Part shown: in pieces, positions 10,601 to 21,030 of the stretch
Numbering within the stretch: the stretch's first letter is position 1
Layout of the letters: every line of letters starts with the position of its first letter
Source: Ariolimax columbianus
Lineage: Eukaryota; Mollusca; Gastropoda; Stylommatophora; Arionidae
NCBI GenBank assembly: GCA_036924085.1
Contig: JAVGWX010000003.1
Span: 129,949,023-130,013,022, forward strand
Direction of reading: 5' to 3'
Length of the DNA stretch: 64,000 nt
Program-made: the position numbers and the translations under genes
The notes under the pieces: generated by a model
What the model was told of the DNA's origin: nothing
Database searches by the model: none
Seen by the model: only the letters and a program-made list of their open reading frames with translations

Positions 10601-10941
10601 ATTGCACTTTGGTTGGGCTAGCTTCTGAGGGCGCACAAACCTAGCATAGGTACATACAGATGCACACATGCATCCAAGCACTGGTTTATGCGTCCTGATA
10701 TCGCCCAATTGACTACGGTCTGGGGTGGAAAATGGCGCGCCTCCGCCAGTAGAAACTAGTGAGGCAAACATTTAAGCAAAAAAAAAAAAAAGGCGCAGCA
10801 CTACAGGGTAGCTCTTCTCTCTCTCTCTCACCTCACTCTGTTTCATTTGACTCTGTCCTACACTCACACCCTTGCACAACTTTCACACGCGCCCTCGTGG
10901 TAAAGCCCTTCCATAGCACTTTGGTTGGGCTAGCTTCTGAG
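7641..10941. repeat. 315-bp satellite, 10 full copies plus one partial
   Basis: Units start with ggcgcagcactacagg at 7641, 7955, 8270, 8584, 8900, 9215, 9529, 9845, 10161, 10479 and 10792 (the last stops at 10941). Period is 313-318 bp, varying mainly in the terminal A-run (about 13-18 A). Units differ at few positions. The last ~170 bp before the A-run is homologous, in reverse orientation, to 31288-31640, so the unit looks like an A-tailed retroelement end made tandem. Units 2-4 and 5-7 form an exact 945-bp repeat. A 66-residue frame opens in nearly every unit on the minus strand (for example 7933-7733), but it only reflects unit identity and has no known domain. Confidence 0.98.
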
Positions 10942-12215
10942 ATGAGAGCATTACATAAGGGGTATAATAAGTGAGGAAATTACAAAGGAGAGTAATAGAT
11001 GAGAGCATTACATAAGGGGTATAATAAGTGAGGAAATTACAAAGGAGAGTAATAGATGAGAGCATTACATAAGGGGTATAATAAGTGAGGAAATTACAAA
11101 GGAGAGTAATAGATGAGAGCATTGCAAAAGGGGTATAATAAGTGAGGAAATTACAAAGGAGAGTAATAGATGAGAGCATTACATAAGGGGTATAATAAGT
11201 GAGGAAATTACAAAGGAGAGTAATAGATGAGAGCATTACTAAAGGGGTATAATAAGTGAGGAAATTACAAAGGAGAGTAATAGATGAGAGCATTGCAAAA
11301 GGGGTATAATAAGTGAGGAAATTACAAAGGAGAGTAATAGATGAGAGCATTACATAAGGGGTATAATAAGTGAGGAAATTGTAAAGGAGAGTAATAGATG
11401 AGAGCATTACATAAGGGGTATAATAAGTGAGGAAATTACAAAGGAGAGTAATAGATGAGAGCATTACATAAGGGGTATAATAAGTGAGGAAATTATAAAG
11501 GAGAGTAATAGATGAGAGCATTACATAAGGGGTATAATAAGTGAGGAGATTACAAAGGAGAGTAATAGATGAGAGCATTACATAAGAGGTATAATAAGTG
11601 AGGAAATTACAAAGGAGAGTAATAGATGAGAGCATTACATAAGGGGTATAATAAGTGAGGAAATTACAAAGGAGAGTAATAGATGAGAGCATTACATAAG
11701 GGGTGTAATAAGTGAGGAAATTACAAAGGAGAGTAATAGATGAGAGCATTACATAAGGGGTATAATAAGTGAGGAAATTATAAAGGAGAGTAATAGATGA
11801 GAGCATTATATAAGGGGTATAATAAGTGAGGAAATTACAAAGGAGAGTAATAGATGAGAGCATTACATAAGGGGTATAATAAGTGAGGAAATTACAAAGG
11901 AGAGTAATAGATGAGAGCATTACATAAGGGGTATAATAAGTGAGGAAATTACAAAGGAGAGTAATAGATGATAGCATTACATAAGGGGTATAATAAGTGA
12001 GGAAATTACAAAGGAGAGTAATAGATGAGAGCATTACATAAGGGGTATAATAAGTGAGGAAATTATAAAGGGGAGTAATAGATGAGAGCATTACATAAGG
12101 GATATAATAAGTGAAGACATTACGAAGGAGAGTAATAGATGAGAACATTACACAATAAGTAATAGTGGGAACATACAAACAGGGAGTACGCACTCGCAAC
12201 AATGTAAAGGAAAAG
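10942..12215. repeat. 57-bp minisatellite, about 21-22 copies
   Basis: Unit: gatgagagcattacataagg + ggtataataagtgaggaaat + tacaaaggagagtaata. Each unit is a dimer of 29- and 28-bp halves related to the minisatellite at 6960-7640. Because 57 is 19 codons and the unit lacks a stop in one minus-strand frame, a 439-codon open frame spans 12202-10883, with a 19-residue period (MLSSITLLCNFLTYYTPYV). No signal, promoter or known family supports a protein; I treat it as a by-product of the repeat. Confidence 0.97.
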
Positions 12216-12293
12216 TATTAGTATTGGATATTAGAATGCACGACTATTAGGTGAGGACATCACACAAACCGAGAATTGGGCAATAGAAAAACA

Positions 12294-12354
12294 CTGAGAG
12301 AGAGAGAGAGAGTTAGAAACAGAGAGAGAGTGAGAAAGAGAGAGAGAGAGAGTG
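12294..12354. repeat. (GA)n microsatellite, interrupted
   Basis: Runs of GA dinucleotides broken by short gttagaaac and tgagaaag spacers. Confidence 0.95.
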
Positions 12355-12689
12355 AACAGGATGAAGAGCTAGACTCAGAAATCACAAATGGATAGCACTA
12401 GACTGAACAAACCACACAGATGGAATACTATACAGTATCAAAGAAAACATGTGAACTCAACGAAGCGCATTCTCTGTGCCCACAGCCAAAAAGGCATGCG
12501 GTAACTTTCGTCTCGTGCTCAGATGTTGACATTTCCTTTTTGTCAAGCAAATGATACGTTTTTTTGTGTGCCATGTTTAACTTAGAATTTGTATAGGTGG
12601 AACGTGATTTCAGGTGAGGTGCGGTACAAGTTCAAAGTAGTGTCTTTCTTTATTGTCGAAACTTTTACGTTATTGATGGTAAGTTGTAA
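12355..12689. other. No recognisable feature
   Basis: Unique-looking AT-rich spacer between the GA run and the 32-bp array; no open frame of note. Confidence 0.6.
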
Positions 12690-13335
12690 GTGTTAGGGTA
12701 AGGATTTATAGCGCGTCGTTGGATGAGCAGATTTGTGTGAAAGGTGTTGTAAAGTATGATTTGTGAAGGTTTCGGTTGAATTCTGTGGTAGAATCGTGAA
12801 GAATGCTTTAAGATCTGGTGTGAAATTGTAATGGTTTGTGAGGTATGGGTTGTTGAGTTGTGGTGGTTTGTGAGATATGGGTTGTTGAGTTGTGGTGGTT
12901 TGTGAGATATGGGTTGTTGAGTTGTGGTGGTTTATGAGATATGGGTTGTTGAGTTGTGGTGGTTTGTGAGATATGGGTTGTTGAGTTGTTGTGGTATGTG
13001 AGATATGGGTTGTTGAGGTGTTGCGGTTTGTGAGATATGGGTTGTTTAGTTGTGGTGGTTTGTGAGGTATGGTTTTTTGGGTTGTGGTGGTTTGTGTAAA
13101 ATCGGTTAGTTGTGGTGGTTTGTCTGAGATGGGTTGTTGAGCTGTGATGGTTTGTGTACAATCGGTTACTTGTGGTGTTTTGTGGGAGATGGATTGTTGA
13201 GTTGTGATGGTTTGTATGAGATGTATTGTCGAGTTGTGGTGGTTTGTCTGAGACAGTTTATTGAGTAGTTGTGGTTTGTATGTGCTGGATTGTGAAGGAT
13301 TGTGGGGTGGGTTCTTGAGTTGTGGGGGTTTGTGT
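12690..13335. repeat. 32-bp minisatellite
   Basis: Unit tttgtgagatatgggttgtt + gagttgtggtgg. Units at 12834-13060 are nearly identical, and both ends are degenerate. Three units equal 96 bp, so the minus strand is open as a 32-residue-period frame (13343-12693, repeats of HKPPQLNNPYLTNHHNST). Low complexity in Q, N, T, H and P, with no sign of a real gene. Confidence 0.93.
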
Positions 13336-13960
13336 GAGATCAATGGAAAAGCTGCAATGGTTGTGTGAGATCAGTTAAAGCGTTGCACTGGTTTGTGTGA
13401 GATCAGGTTAAACAGTTGCGCTGTTTTGTGTGAGATCAGGTTAAACAGTTGCGCTGTTTTGTGTGAGGTCAGGTTAAACAGTTGCGCTGTTTTGTGTGAG
13501 GTCAGGTTAAACATTTGCGCTGTTTTGTGTGAGATCAGGTTAAACAGTTGCGCTGTTTTGTGTGAGATCAGGTTAAACAGTTGCGCTGTTTTGTGTGAGG
13601 TCAGGTTAAACAGTTGCGCTGTTTTGTATGAGATCAGGTTAAACAGTTGCGCTGTTTTGTGTGAGATCGAGTTAAACAGTTGCGCTGTTTTGTGTGAGGT
13701 CAATTGAAGAGTTGCGTTGGTTTGTGTGAGTTCAGTTAAAGAGATGTACTAGTTATTGTGAGATCAGTTGGATAGTTGCACTAGTTTGTATCAGATGAGT
13801 TAAAGAGTTGTACTAGTTTGTGTCAGATCAATTAAAGAGTTGTACTAGTTTGGGTCAGATGAGTTAATAGTTGTGATGGAGAGTGAGATCAGTTGAAGAG
13901 TTACAGTGGTTTGAATGCGATTAGTGAAGAGTTGGACTGGTTTGGGGTTGCGTATGTCGA
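13336..13960. repeat. 33-bp minisatellite
   Basis: Unit gtgtgagatcaggttaaaca + gttgcgctgtttt, about ten tight copies at 13393-13700, then degenerate units to about 13960. It shares the ggtttgtg-gagat and gagttg landmarks with the adjoining 32-bp array, so the two are diverged relatives. Since 33 is 11 codons, both strands are open (minus 13703-13371, LISHKTAQLFN repeated; plus 13393-13707). Confidence 0.93.
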
Positions 13961-14339
13961 ATGGTGCATTATGTGAAATTCATGTGTATGGACAGAACAA
14001 ATGTGTATGTATTACCATTGACAACCAACTCCACAGGTGTGATTTAAAATATTAGTCGTAGTCTTATATCTGCAGGTGCTGCAGATGATTATGTAACTGA
14101 TTATCTTACATCCTATTCAAGTAAAGTAAATAATACTGGTGTGATGTTAATTAGTCATTTAAGATAGGACATGTTATGCACACCTGTGCTAGTCATAATG
14201 ATGTTCACGATTAATTAATATAGTCAATGTATCACCCCCAAAACCAATTAAAGACGGTTTATATCCCGTGGACACAGGTCTCTCCATTGAGAGCAAGCCA
14301 AAAGTCTGAAAGGCGTCAACATTATTATTTCTGCCCTTT
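13961..14339. other. No recognisable feature
   Basis: AT-rich spacer between minisatellites. No coding or RNA feature recognised. Confidence 0.6.
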
Positions 14340-15560
14340 CTGAACACCAAAACATTTTCATCTCCTTAACTTCAAATTTGTCAACATTAAATACCGTTTA
14401 ACTCTTCAAACTTCCCCAATTATTGTATGAAACCTGTTTACAATTTCAACTTCTCAATTATTGTCTTAAACCTGTGTCCAATCTCTAATCAAAAATGTAT
14501 GTTCTAAACCTGTGTCCAATCTCTAATCAACAATTGATGTTCTAAACATATGTCCAATCTCTAATCAACAAGTAATGTTCTAAACCTGTGTCCAATTTGT
14601 ACTCCCCAATTAATGTCTGAAACATTTGTCCAAGCTTTACTTTTAAAATATTGTCGTATAATTGTGTTCAATCTCTTTTCCTTTATTCGTGTCTTAAAAC
14701 TGTGTACTATCTTTATTCCTTAATTGTTGTCTGAAACTATTGTCCAATCTTTACTCCAAAATGATCATCTTTAACCTCTGCCCAATCACCACTCCTCAAT
14801 TAACGCCTTTAAAATGTGTCTATTTTTCAATTATTGTTTGAAACCTTTGTCCAACCTCTACTCCCCGATTATTTTCTTAAAGCTCTGTCCAGTTTATACT
14901 CTCCAATTAATGACTTAAGCCATTACCCTATTTCCTTTCCTAAATAATTGTTTTAATTAAGCATTTGTCCAATCGCTTTTCCTAAATAATTATTGTAAAC
15001 CTTCGCCTAATCTTTGCTGTGCAGTTATAGTCTTAAATCTTTGCCCAAACTCTACCCCTCAATTATTGTCCTAAGCTATTACGGAATTTCTACTACCCCA
15101 ATTATTACTGTCAACATCTAAAAAAAATATTCTTCTCAATTATTGTATTAAACCTCTAACCTTACCACTACTACCCAATTATTGTACTAAACCTCTAGCC
15201 TTACCACTACTACCCAATGATTGTACTAAACCTCTAACTTTACCACTACTACCCAATTATTGTACTAAACCTCTAGCCTTACCACTACTACCCAATTATT
15301 GTCCAAAGCATCTACTATATCCCTACTCCCAAATTATTCATTTAAACCTCTACGGAATCCTCTAAACTCAAATTATGTCTTTAAATCTCTACCGGAAGTA
15401 TTTCTCTCAAGCTCTACCCAACCCACAATTCCAGATCTATTGTCTTAGAGATATACGTAATCCCTATTCCATTCATTGCGATAAACATTCGTCGAATCCC
15501 TTCTTCCCACATCCTTTCTCCCCATCATTGCCCCAAATCTCAATCGAATCTCTAACTCTC
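14340..15560. repeat. About 39-bp AT-rich minisatellite, degenerate
   Basis: Units carry the landmarks ccaattattgt, taaacctct and ctctactcc. The best-conserved stretch is 15160-15290, where 39-bp units (cttaccactactacccaatt...) repeat four times with few differences. Elsewhere units range from roughly 36 to 42 bp. Confidence 0.85.
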
Positions 15561-16189
15561 CACTTCATCCAGTCTTTGTAGTTCGATCTCCGATCCTATT
15601 TTATGGGAGATAGAAACGATGCAATCGAGCACTTCTTCTATCTGTAAAGACCTGTCCATTACTCGCAGTATCTTGAACAAGCGATGTAAAGGAGTTGTTA
15701 TGTCTATGTTGTTTTTATATTTCCCGCTCGTGTTGTTGTTCTCAAGTGCATATCGCCTGTTAGACACAATTTATCGTCTGAACAAGTTCAGGTGATGCCA
15801 ATGAATTATTCCGAAAATGATGCTCTTTTAACAAGTTGGCCAGCTAACAAGATTCATTCTGTAAAACACACAAACATGATGGCATTTTAAAGGTGTTCAA
15901 TTGTGGCTGTTGAGGAGATGTGTTAGAATCGGTTCAGGCAGCAATAATTCGATAGGCACTGCCAGACATGCAGAAAACAAGGCTTGCTCCATTTGTAAAA
16001 TAATAGCCAGAAGGGCAGCAAAAATACAGAATATCAAATGTCAATAGCCGTGCCAAAAATAAATATAAAACAGTTTTACAGAAGCAGAATTGCGTTTTCA
16101 AAACACACAAAAAATGTTACAACCTTAATATCTTTTAAAGGCTTGATCTTAGAACAAACTCTACAAGATGCTGTCCAACAACAGACAAC
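15561..16189. other. No recognisable feature
   Basis: Short uncharacteristic open frames only. No motif seen on either strand. Confidence 0.55.
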
Positions 16190-16560
16190 TTTAAGAAAAT
16201 AGAGAATGTAAAGGTATAAAATAAAGAACGTAAAAGTAGAAAATAGATGCAGTAAAGGTAGAAAATAGATGCAGTAAAGGTAGAAAATAGAAGCAGTAAA
16301 GGTAGAAAATAGATGCAAGAAAGGCATAAAATATAGAACGTATAAGTAGAAAATAGATGTAGTAATGGTAGCAAATAGATGCAGTAAAGGTAAAAAATAG
16401 ATGCAGTAAAGGTAGAAATAGATGCAGTAAAGGTAGAAAATAGATGCAGTAAAGGTAGAAATAGATGCAGTAAAGGTAGAAAATAGATGCCGTAAAGGTA
16501 GAAAATAGAGATAGTAAAGATAGCAAATAGAGAAAGTAATGGTAGAAAATAGAACATAAG
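16190..16560. repeat. 22-bp minisatellite
   Basis: Unit gcagtaaaggtagaaaatag + at, about 16 copies, with some units lacking one A. As the unit has no stop in any minus frame and 22 is not a multiple of three, all three minus frames stay open across it (16798-16076, 16578-16135, 16526-16191) and give hydrophobic FYLYCIYFLPLLHLF-type repeats. These frames are artefacts of the repeat. Confidence 0.93.
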
Positions 16561-17040
16561 AATGTATGGCTTGAACAAACAGCTTAGTTAGAAAATGTGG
16601 TAAGAAGGTGTCAAAAAAGAATGTTGAAATGATGCACAAGATAAAGGTAGCTGAATATAAGCGTGATGTGTTGATGATATTTATGGAGTTAATATCGTGT
16701 CGCAATCTTCCATACATCCACTGCAACAAACAGACACAGTAGACAACATAAATGATATTTTCCAAAGAAATAAGTGATAACATGAGATTTAATGACATGC
16801 ACAGCCCTTTGCAACAATTTCAAGTATGGTCCCATAAAGTCTTGGAATGTACAGAAAAAATATGCTGACATAATCGAATGAACCTGTACGCAGGTTGAAG
16901 AAGGGCGCGTCTCCGTCAAATGAAGCACAACGCTAAATCTACTTACTTGTGATGGAGATAAGATCAGTCGATCTATCTTCGATTGTGTGTTTCTGCCAAG
17001 TACATGTCTTTGATGTGGTACGCACCCGCTCTTTATTGCG
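16561..17040. other. No recognisable feature
   Basis: Ordinary AT-rich spacer. No gene or RNA recognised. Confidence 0.55.
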
Positions 17041-17073
17041 CTCTCTCTCTCTCTCTCTCACACACAGACTCTA

Positions 17074-17117
<44 letters not shown>

Positions 17118-17118
17118 A
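17041..17118. repeat. (CT)n microsatellite
   Basis: Two CT runs with a short cacacacagactctat interruption. Confidence 0.97.
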
Positions 17119-18705
17119 AATATTCTTTCTCTAGCTCTGTCTTCAACACACATACTTTGACAGGCTGGAATTTTCTAATAGCAGCTATATAAACCGAAAC
17201 ATCATCAGTTCTGATAAAGAGAAGATCAACTTTGTTGCTGTAGTTGTTTCTAGTTGATGGAAGTACAGACATAAACTGCTTAGCTAGCACGTGCAACAGG
17301 AGCTGCCTACAACAGTGCCACCCAGGGGGGCAAGTCTTCCAGCTGTGGTCTCTGTATACACAGACCGTTTTGCCAACAATAAATATACCACAAAAATGAT
17401 TAATGTCTGTGATCTCCGACTTTCATTTCATAAGTGCCTACGTATTTAGAATGGATATCACGTTCTTGGTGTGTCCTTTATAGCTCTTGATTCGTAAATT
17501 ATATCGATGGAAGGATTTCTCAAATTTGTTTCAAGACGTGTACAAATTCAATAATGATGATGCTAGATCTGTGACTTTTCGTTCTTGGTGCGAATCAGAA
17601 TCCTTACTTTGGAGGAAAGAATAATGTTACCCTACTGTGCACGTCGTAGAATGTGACTTAGCAGGATTTTTGATGGAGCTGGCAGTTTTATCAGATATAC
17701 TTAAGTATTGCCCACAGCATCTGTACGAGATCACGTAAATGCTTTCCTAAATACTTCCTGAAAAGAGTCAAACTGTAGTGATACTCTTATTCTCCTGCCT
17801 AATTGAAAGAAGCACACGTGATAAATTATTGATTAATTTTGCTGAATCTCTGAATTTAAGTGACGAACACGTCTGACAATCAGTATCACGGAAACACCTG
17901 GTTTAGCTCAAGTTCCATATTTCAAATTTGCGACTGGTGTCAGCCGTGGCCATGTTTTGTTCATATTTGCACCAAGTGATTTGATCACATTCCTTCTGGC
18001 TTTCTCTTGCTTGTCAGTGTAGCTTGATCGTTTTGCTCTTCTTTCTTATAAAAAATATATGCAGTCTCTCGTGGCAGTAATATCAGAATGTAATCTTGTT
18101 CAGACGCACTTGCTCATCTCCCTCGTTAACAAGAAAACAAGTGCATCAGCAGACACACTCATTTATTAGCACTCGAATGGTGCGCAAGATATTTACACAT
18201 CAACAGAGAAACATTAATAGAAAGGCAGCACTCAATACAATGCTAATTGCCAGTTCAGAAATACTTTAATCGCGAGAATCCAGTTGATGGCATTGTAAAA
18301 CATCATCTTCTCTTGAATTATCAGTGAAGAATAAATATAGACTACAACAGGCAAGGAGAAGACAACTCGAGATAGACATAACAGTGGTAAGGAAGACATA
18401 TTGAAACGATTTTGTTGAAGGTCTGTGTTATACAGGAAGCTGAAGGATTTGAATGAACTATTTGAATGCGTGGATAGGTGTGTTGATATGGGAGATTTCA
18501 TAGATAACGAATATAAACAAAATGAATATCGCAAGCAAAGAAATGAAAGCACTATAGATTTGATAACATATTTTAAAATAGTATATTTCAGTGTTATATT
18601 CATCGCACCACTTACTACTCACTTCGTTTCTGATATTTGTGAAGTGAATGTTTGCGGATTCGTCGCCTGGACAAATCAAATACGATTTCAGATTGTTTAA
18701 TACTT
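17119..18705. other. No recognisable feature
   Basis: About 1.6 kb of AT-rich DNA. The longest frames (18232-18603 minus, 18425-18700 plus) overlap each other and show no family motif. A host exon here cannot be excluded, but nothing supports one. Confidence 0.5.
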
Positions 18706-18925
18706 TACACACTTTTCTGTAATGTGTTGCACATGTTTTCTGTTTTGTGGTGTAAATGTTTTCTGTTTTGTGGTATAAATGATTTCTGTTTTGTGGTGTA
18801 GATGTCTTCTGTTTTGTGGTGTAGGTGTTTTCTGTTTTGTGTTGTAAATGTTTTCTGTTTTGTGGTGTACATGTTTTCTGTTACGGGTGAACATGTTTTC
18901 TGTTATTTTGTGAACATGTGTTATT
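18706..18925. repeat. 23-bp minisatellite
   Basis: Unit ttttctgttttgtggtgtaa + atg, about nine copies with point changes; the last units degrade into ttttctgttatttgtgaac. Confidence 0.9.
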
Positions 18926-19099
18926 CCGTAAAGAGTGAATGTTATTCAAGTACTAAGAACAATAATGGCTTCTGCGATTGTTATAGCTATTATTTTAAAA
19001 TATGCTTGAGTATCTGAAATTTAAAAAAAAATTATGTTAGAACTATCTGCAAACTATATATAATCTTAACTGTGCTATATTTGACCTATATAGATATAT

Positions 19100-19612
19100 A
19101 AATGGAGATTGAAGCGGTTAACAGCGGCTCTGACTTGGTTGGCGACGCAACATGGGACACACGCAGTGATACTGTCAGACTCGCAGGGCATGTTCGTCCG
19201 ATAGAAAGGTGTATGCTAAGAAGGGAGTGTGCCTGTCTTCTGAACAACTTTAGTATACATAGTGTCAAACGGATCTACTATCTGGGACACGCAGGTGTCT
19301 CGGGCAACGAAAGAACTAATGCAGTGGAGGGACGAGCTGTGGTGAACGACGGGGTTTTGACGAGAGACTAGGTTGAGTTGATAAGGGCAGTCATGGACAG
19401 AGGGTTGCACAAATGCATATGAGAAGAGGATGATAGATTTGGGAGTGACTAAGGAAGAAGGGAGAATGTGTGTTTTGTCTGGAAATATCCAAAGAACACG
19501 AAATCAACACCTGACTGGAGTATACATAAGCTTGGCTGGATGCTTGGACGGAGAACGGAACACTATGGGAATGTCCCCAGTGTGATTATGTTGGTTCCTA
19601 GAATAAAAAATC
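19100..19612 (+). mobile_element. LINE RNase H and C-terminal fragment
   Basis: The open frame 19102-19371 ends with YLGHAGVSGNERTNAVEGRA, matching the G-H-x-G-V-x-G-N-E-x-A-D block of the LINE RNase H domain. The final catalytic-position aspartate is replaced by asparagine here. Downstream, in shifted frames, follow NQHLTG and a R-R-T-E-H-Y-G-N-V-P stretch, the region normally after RNase H. RT and the first RNase H aspartates are missing. Dead fragment; it differs from LINE-C in sequence. Confidence 0.68.
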
Positions 19613-20022
19613 AAGAACCAAGATATATATTATTTAGATAATATATGTTATTAGCGGGAGTTATACATGGACTATCTAGACTGTCTACGAACTATATGTG
19701 CTATATAAGATGTATATGTGGTATTTAAAAACTATTTGTGCTATTTAAGAATTGCATGAACTTTATAGGTAGGATATAACATAAAACAATTATATGTGTC
19801 ATTTAAAGACTATTTGCGCTGTGTAATAAATGTATGTGCAATATTCAAAAAATCTACATTATATATGAACTAATTGCACCGTAAAAGAACAATATATTAT
19901 ATACTATATGAAGTCTGTGAACTACGTAAGAACTGTCAAGTAGTATATAAAAGCAAAGCGACCAAGTAAGATCATTCCGTTTTGCAGCAGCTAATCTGTA
20001 CTATATAAGAAGTACACAAGAA

Positions 20023-20393
20023 CCAGAGCGAGTGGTCTGCCGGGATCGTTGTGTATTACAAGGACAAGGAAAGAACCACTACCTCACAGAAAGCATGTCG
20101 TCGGAGGCGACTAGCTGTGAAACATAGCATAAAACCGGACATGGTTAGGTGGTTTGTTTAGAGCAGAATACATGGCGCCTAACAGGCTGCGAGTTTACTT
20201 TCCTCTAGTGTTTGAGTCTATTAAGATGGACTAGCACATCGGTTAACCACTCTCCGAACGCAGCGGAGGATTGAGCTGCACACGCCTGGTACGCTAAGCA
20301 GGAACCCTTCTCTCGGCCACATCGAGGTCAAACCAGGACTGGTCATCTGTCCATGTAGAAGTACAGGTCGACAAAGACTAAGATAAGACTAAG
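20023..20393 (+). mobile_element. Family A dispersed repeat, copy 1, with 9-bp duplication
   Basis: A ~371-bp non-coding repeat flanked by acacaagaa at 20014-20022 and 20394-20402. Conserved landmarks include tggcgcctaacaggctgc, tgtttgagtctattaagatg and agtacaggtcga near the end. Related copies lie at 36622-36985 (minus) and 45110-45425 (plus). No terminal inverted repeats, A-tail or clear paired polymerase III boxes were found, so the class is unknown. The flanking duplication suggests transposition. Confidence 0.75.
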
Positions 20394-20604
20394 ACACAAG
20401 AATCAAATATACTATGTAAGAAGTAAATAAAAACTATATGCTATCTAGGACATAAAAAACACGTTTTTTCTATATGTGAAATACATATACAAGCACTGTA
20501 TTTAAAAACAAACAAACTGTTTATGCCATATACGAATTATATGTAATATCTATGAGCTATCTGTTTTATATAAAAGAAAATATGAAAGATGTATATGTGT
20601 TGTT

Positions 20605-21030
20605 CGTCCATCACAATCGATGAGGATCATTTTGTCAACATCAACTTTTCGCATAAGTTCGAAGATGGCTAAATAAGCCAATGTGAGCTCTGAATTATCT
20701 GTTGCACTTAGATTGAAGATGGAATGCTGTGAGCTGACTTGCGAAACTATCGAATCTGTATATCCTCATTTATTCTTGATGCTTTATGTCTCTGAACATC
20801 TTCTGCAATATGACTGCGTCAGTGTGTGCGATTGGTGGAGATTCTCTTATAATCATCATGGTTAATACCACATTGGATCAATGATCTTAACTGCTTCCTT
20901 GTACTTTTTTCTGCTGCCAACTGCTTGCTCGCTTGCCATTTTGCAATTCACCCTAGAGTAGCTCTTTTGGTAGACGTAGATCCAGCATGCGTACCACATG
21001 CCTAGATCATCTCAGCTGTGCTGCACATGT
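20605..21030 (-). mobile_element. LINE-B C-terminal/3' fragment, copy 1
   Basis: The minus strand reads RHVVRMLDLRLPKELL followed, after a stop, by GELQNGKRASKQ and later GINHDDYKRIS. This corresponds to the G-H-V-V-R-M-P-D-x-R-I-P-K and G-x-L-x-x-G-K-R-S blocks at the end of LINE-B (compare 57986-57615 and 40560-40168). The 3' boundary contains cgtccatcacaatcgatgag, matching the 57240 and 40134 boundaries. Only the 3' end was copied. Confidence 0.7.

Larger units (their letters stand above)
19022..20600. repeat. Degenerate AT-rich minisatellite interrupted by two elements
   Basis: Landmarks actatatgtgctatataaga and close variants recur at 19040-19095, 19640-20010 and 20405-20590. Between these blocks sit an RNase H LINE fragment (19100-19612) and the family A repeat (20023-20393). 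Unit length is irregular, around 25-30 bp. Confidence 0.6.

Noticed and set aside
7733..10771. 66-codon ORF repeated in each 315-bp unit as a tandem gene family
   Set aside because: The frame is present because the units are near-identical, it has no known domain, and it overlaps the retroelement-like 3' end. Differences between units do not look selected.
10883..12202. 439-codon ORF as a genuine protein gene
   Set aside because: It is fully explained by a 57-bp unit that lacks a stop and is divisible by three. No promoter, splice context or protein family supports it. Kept only as a low-interest finding.
12834..13700. 32- and 33-bp direct repeats that could be taken for a CRISPR array
   Set aside because: The repeats are contiguous with no unique spacers, the sequence is eukaryotic, and no cas-like gene is present. 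They are minisatellites.
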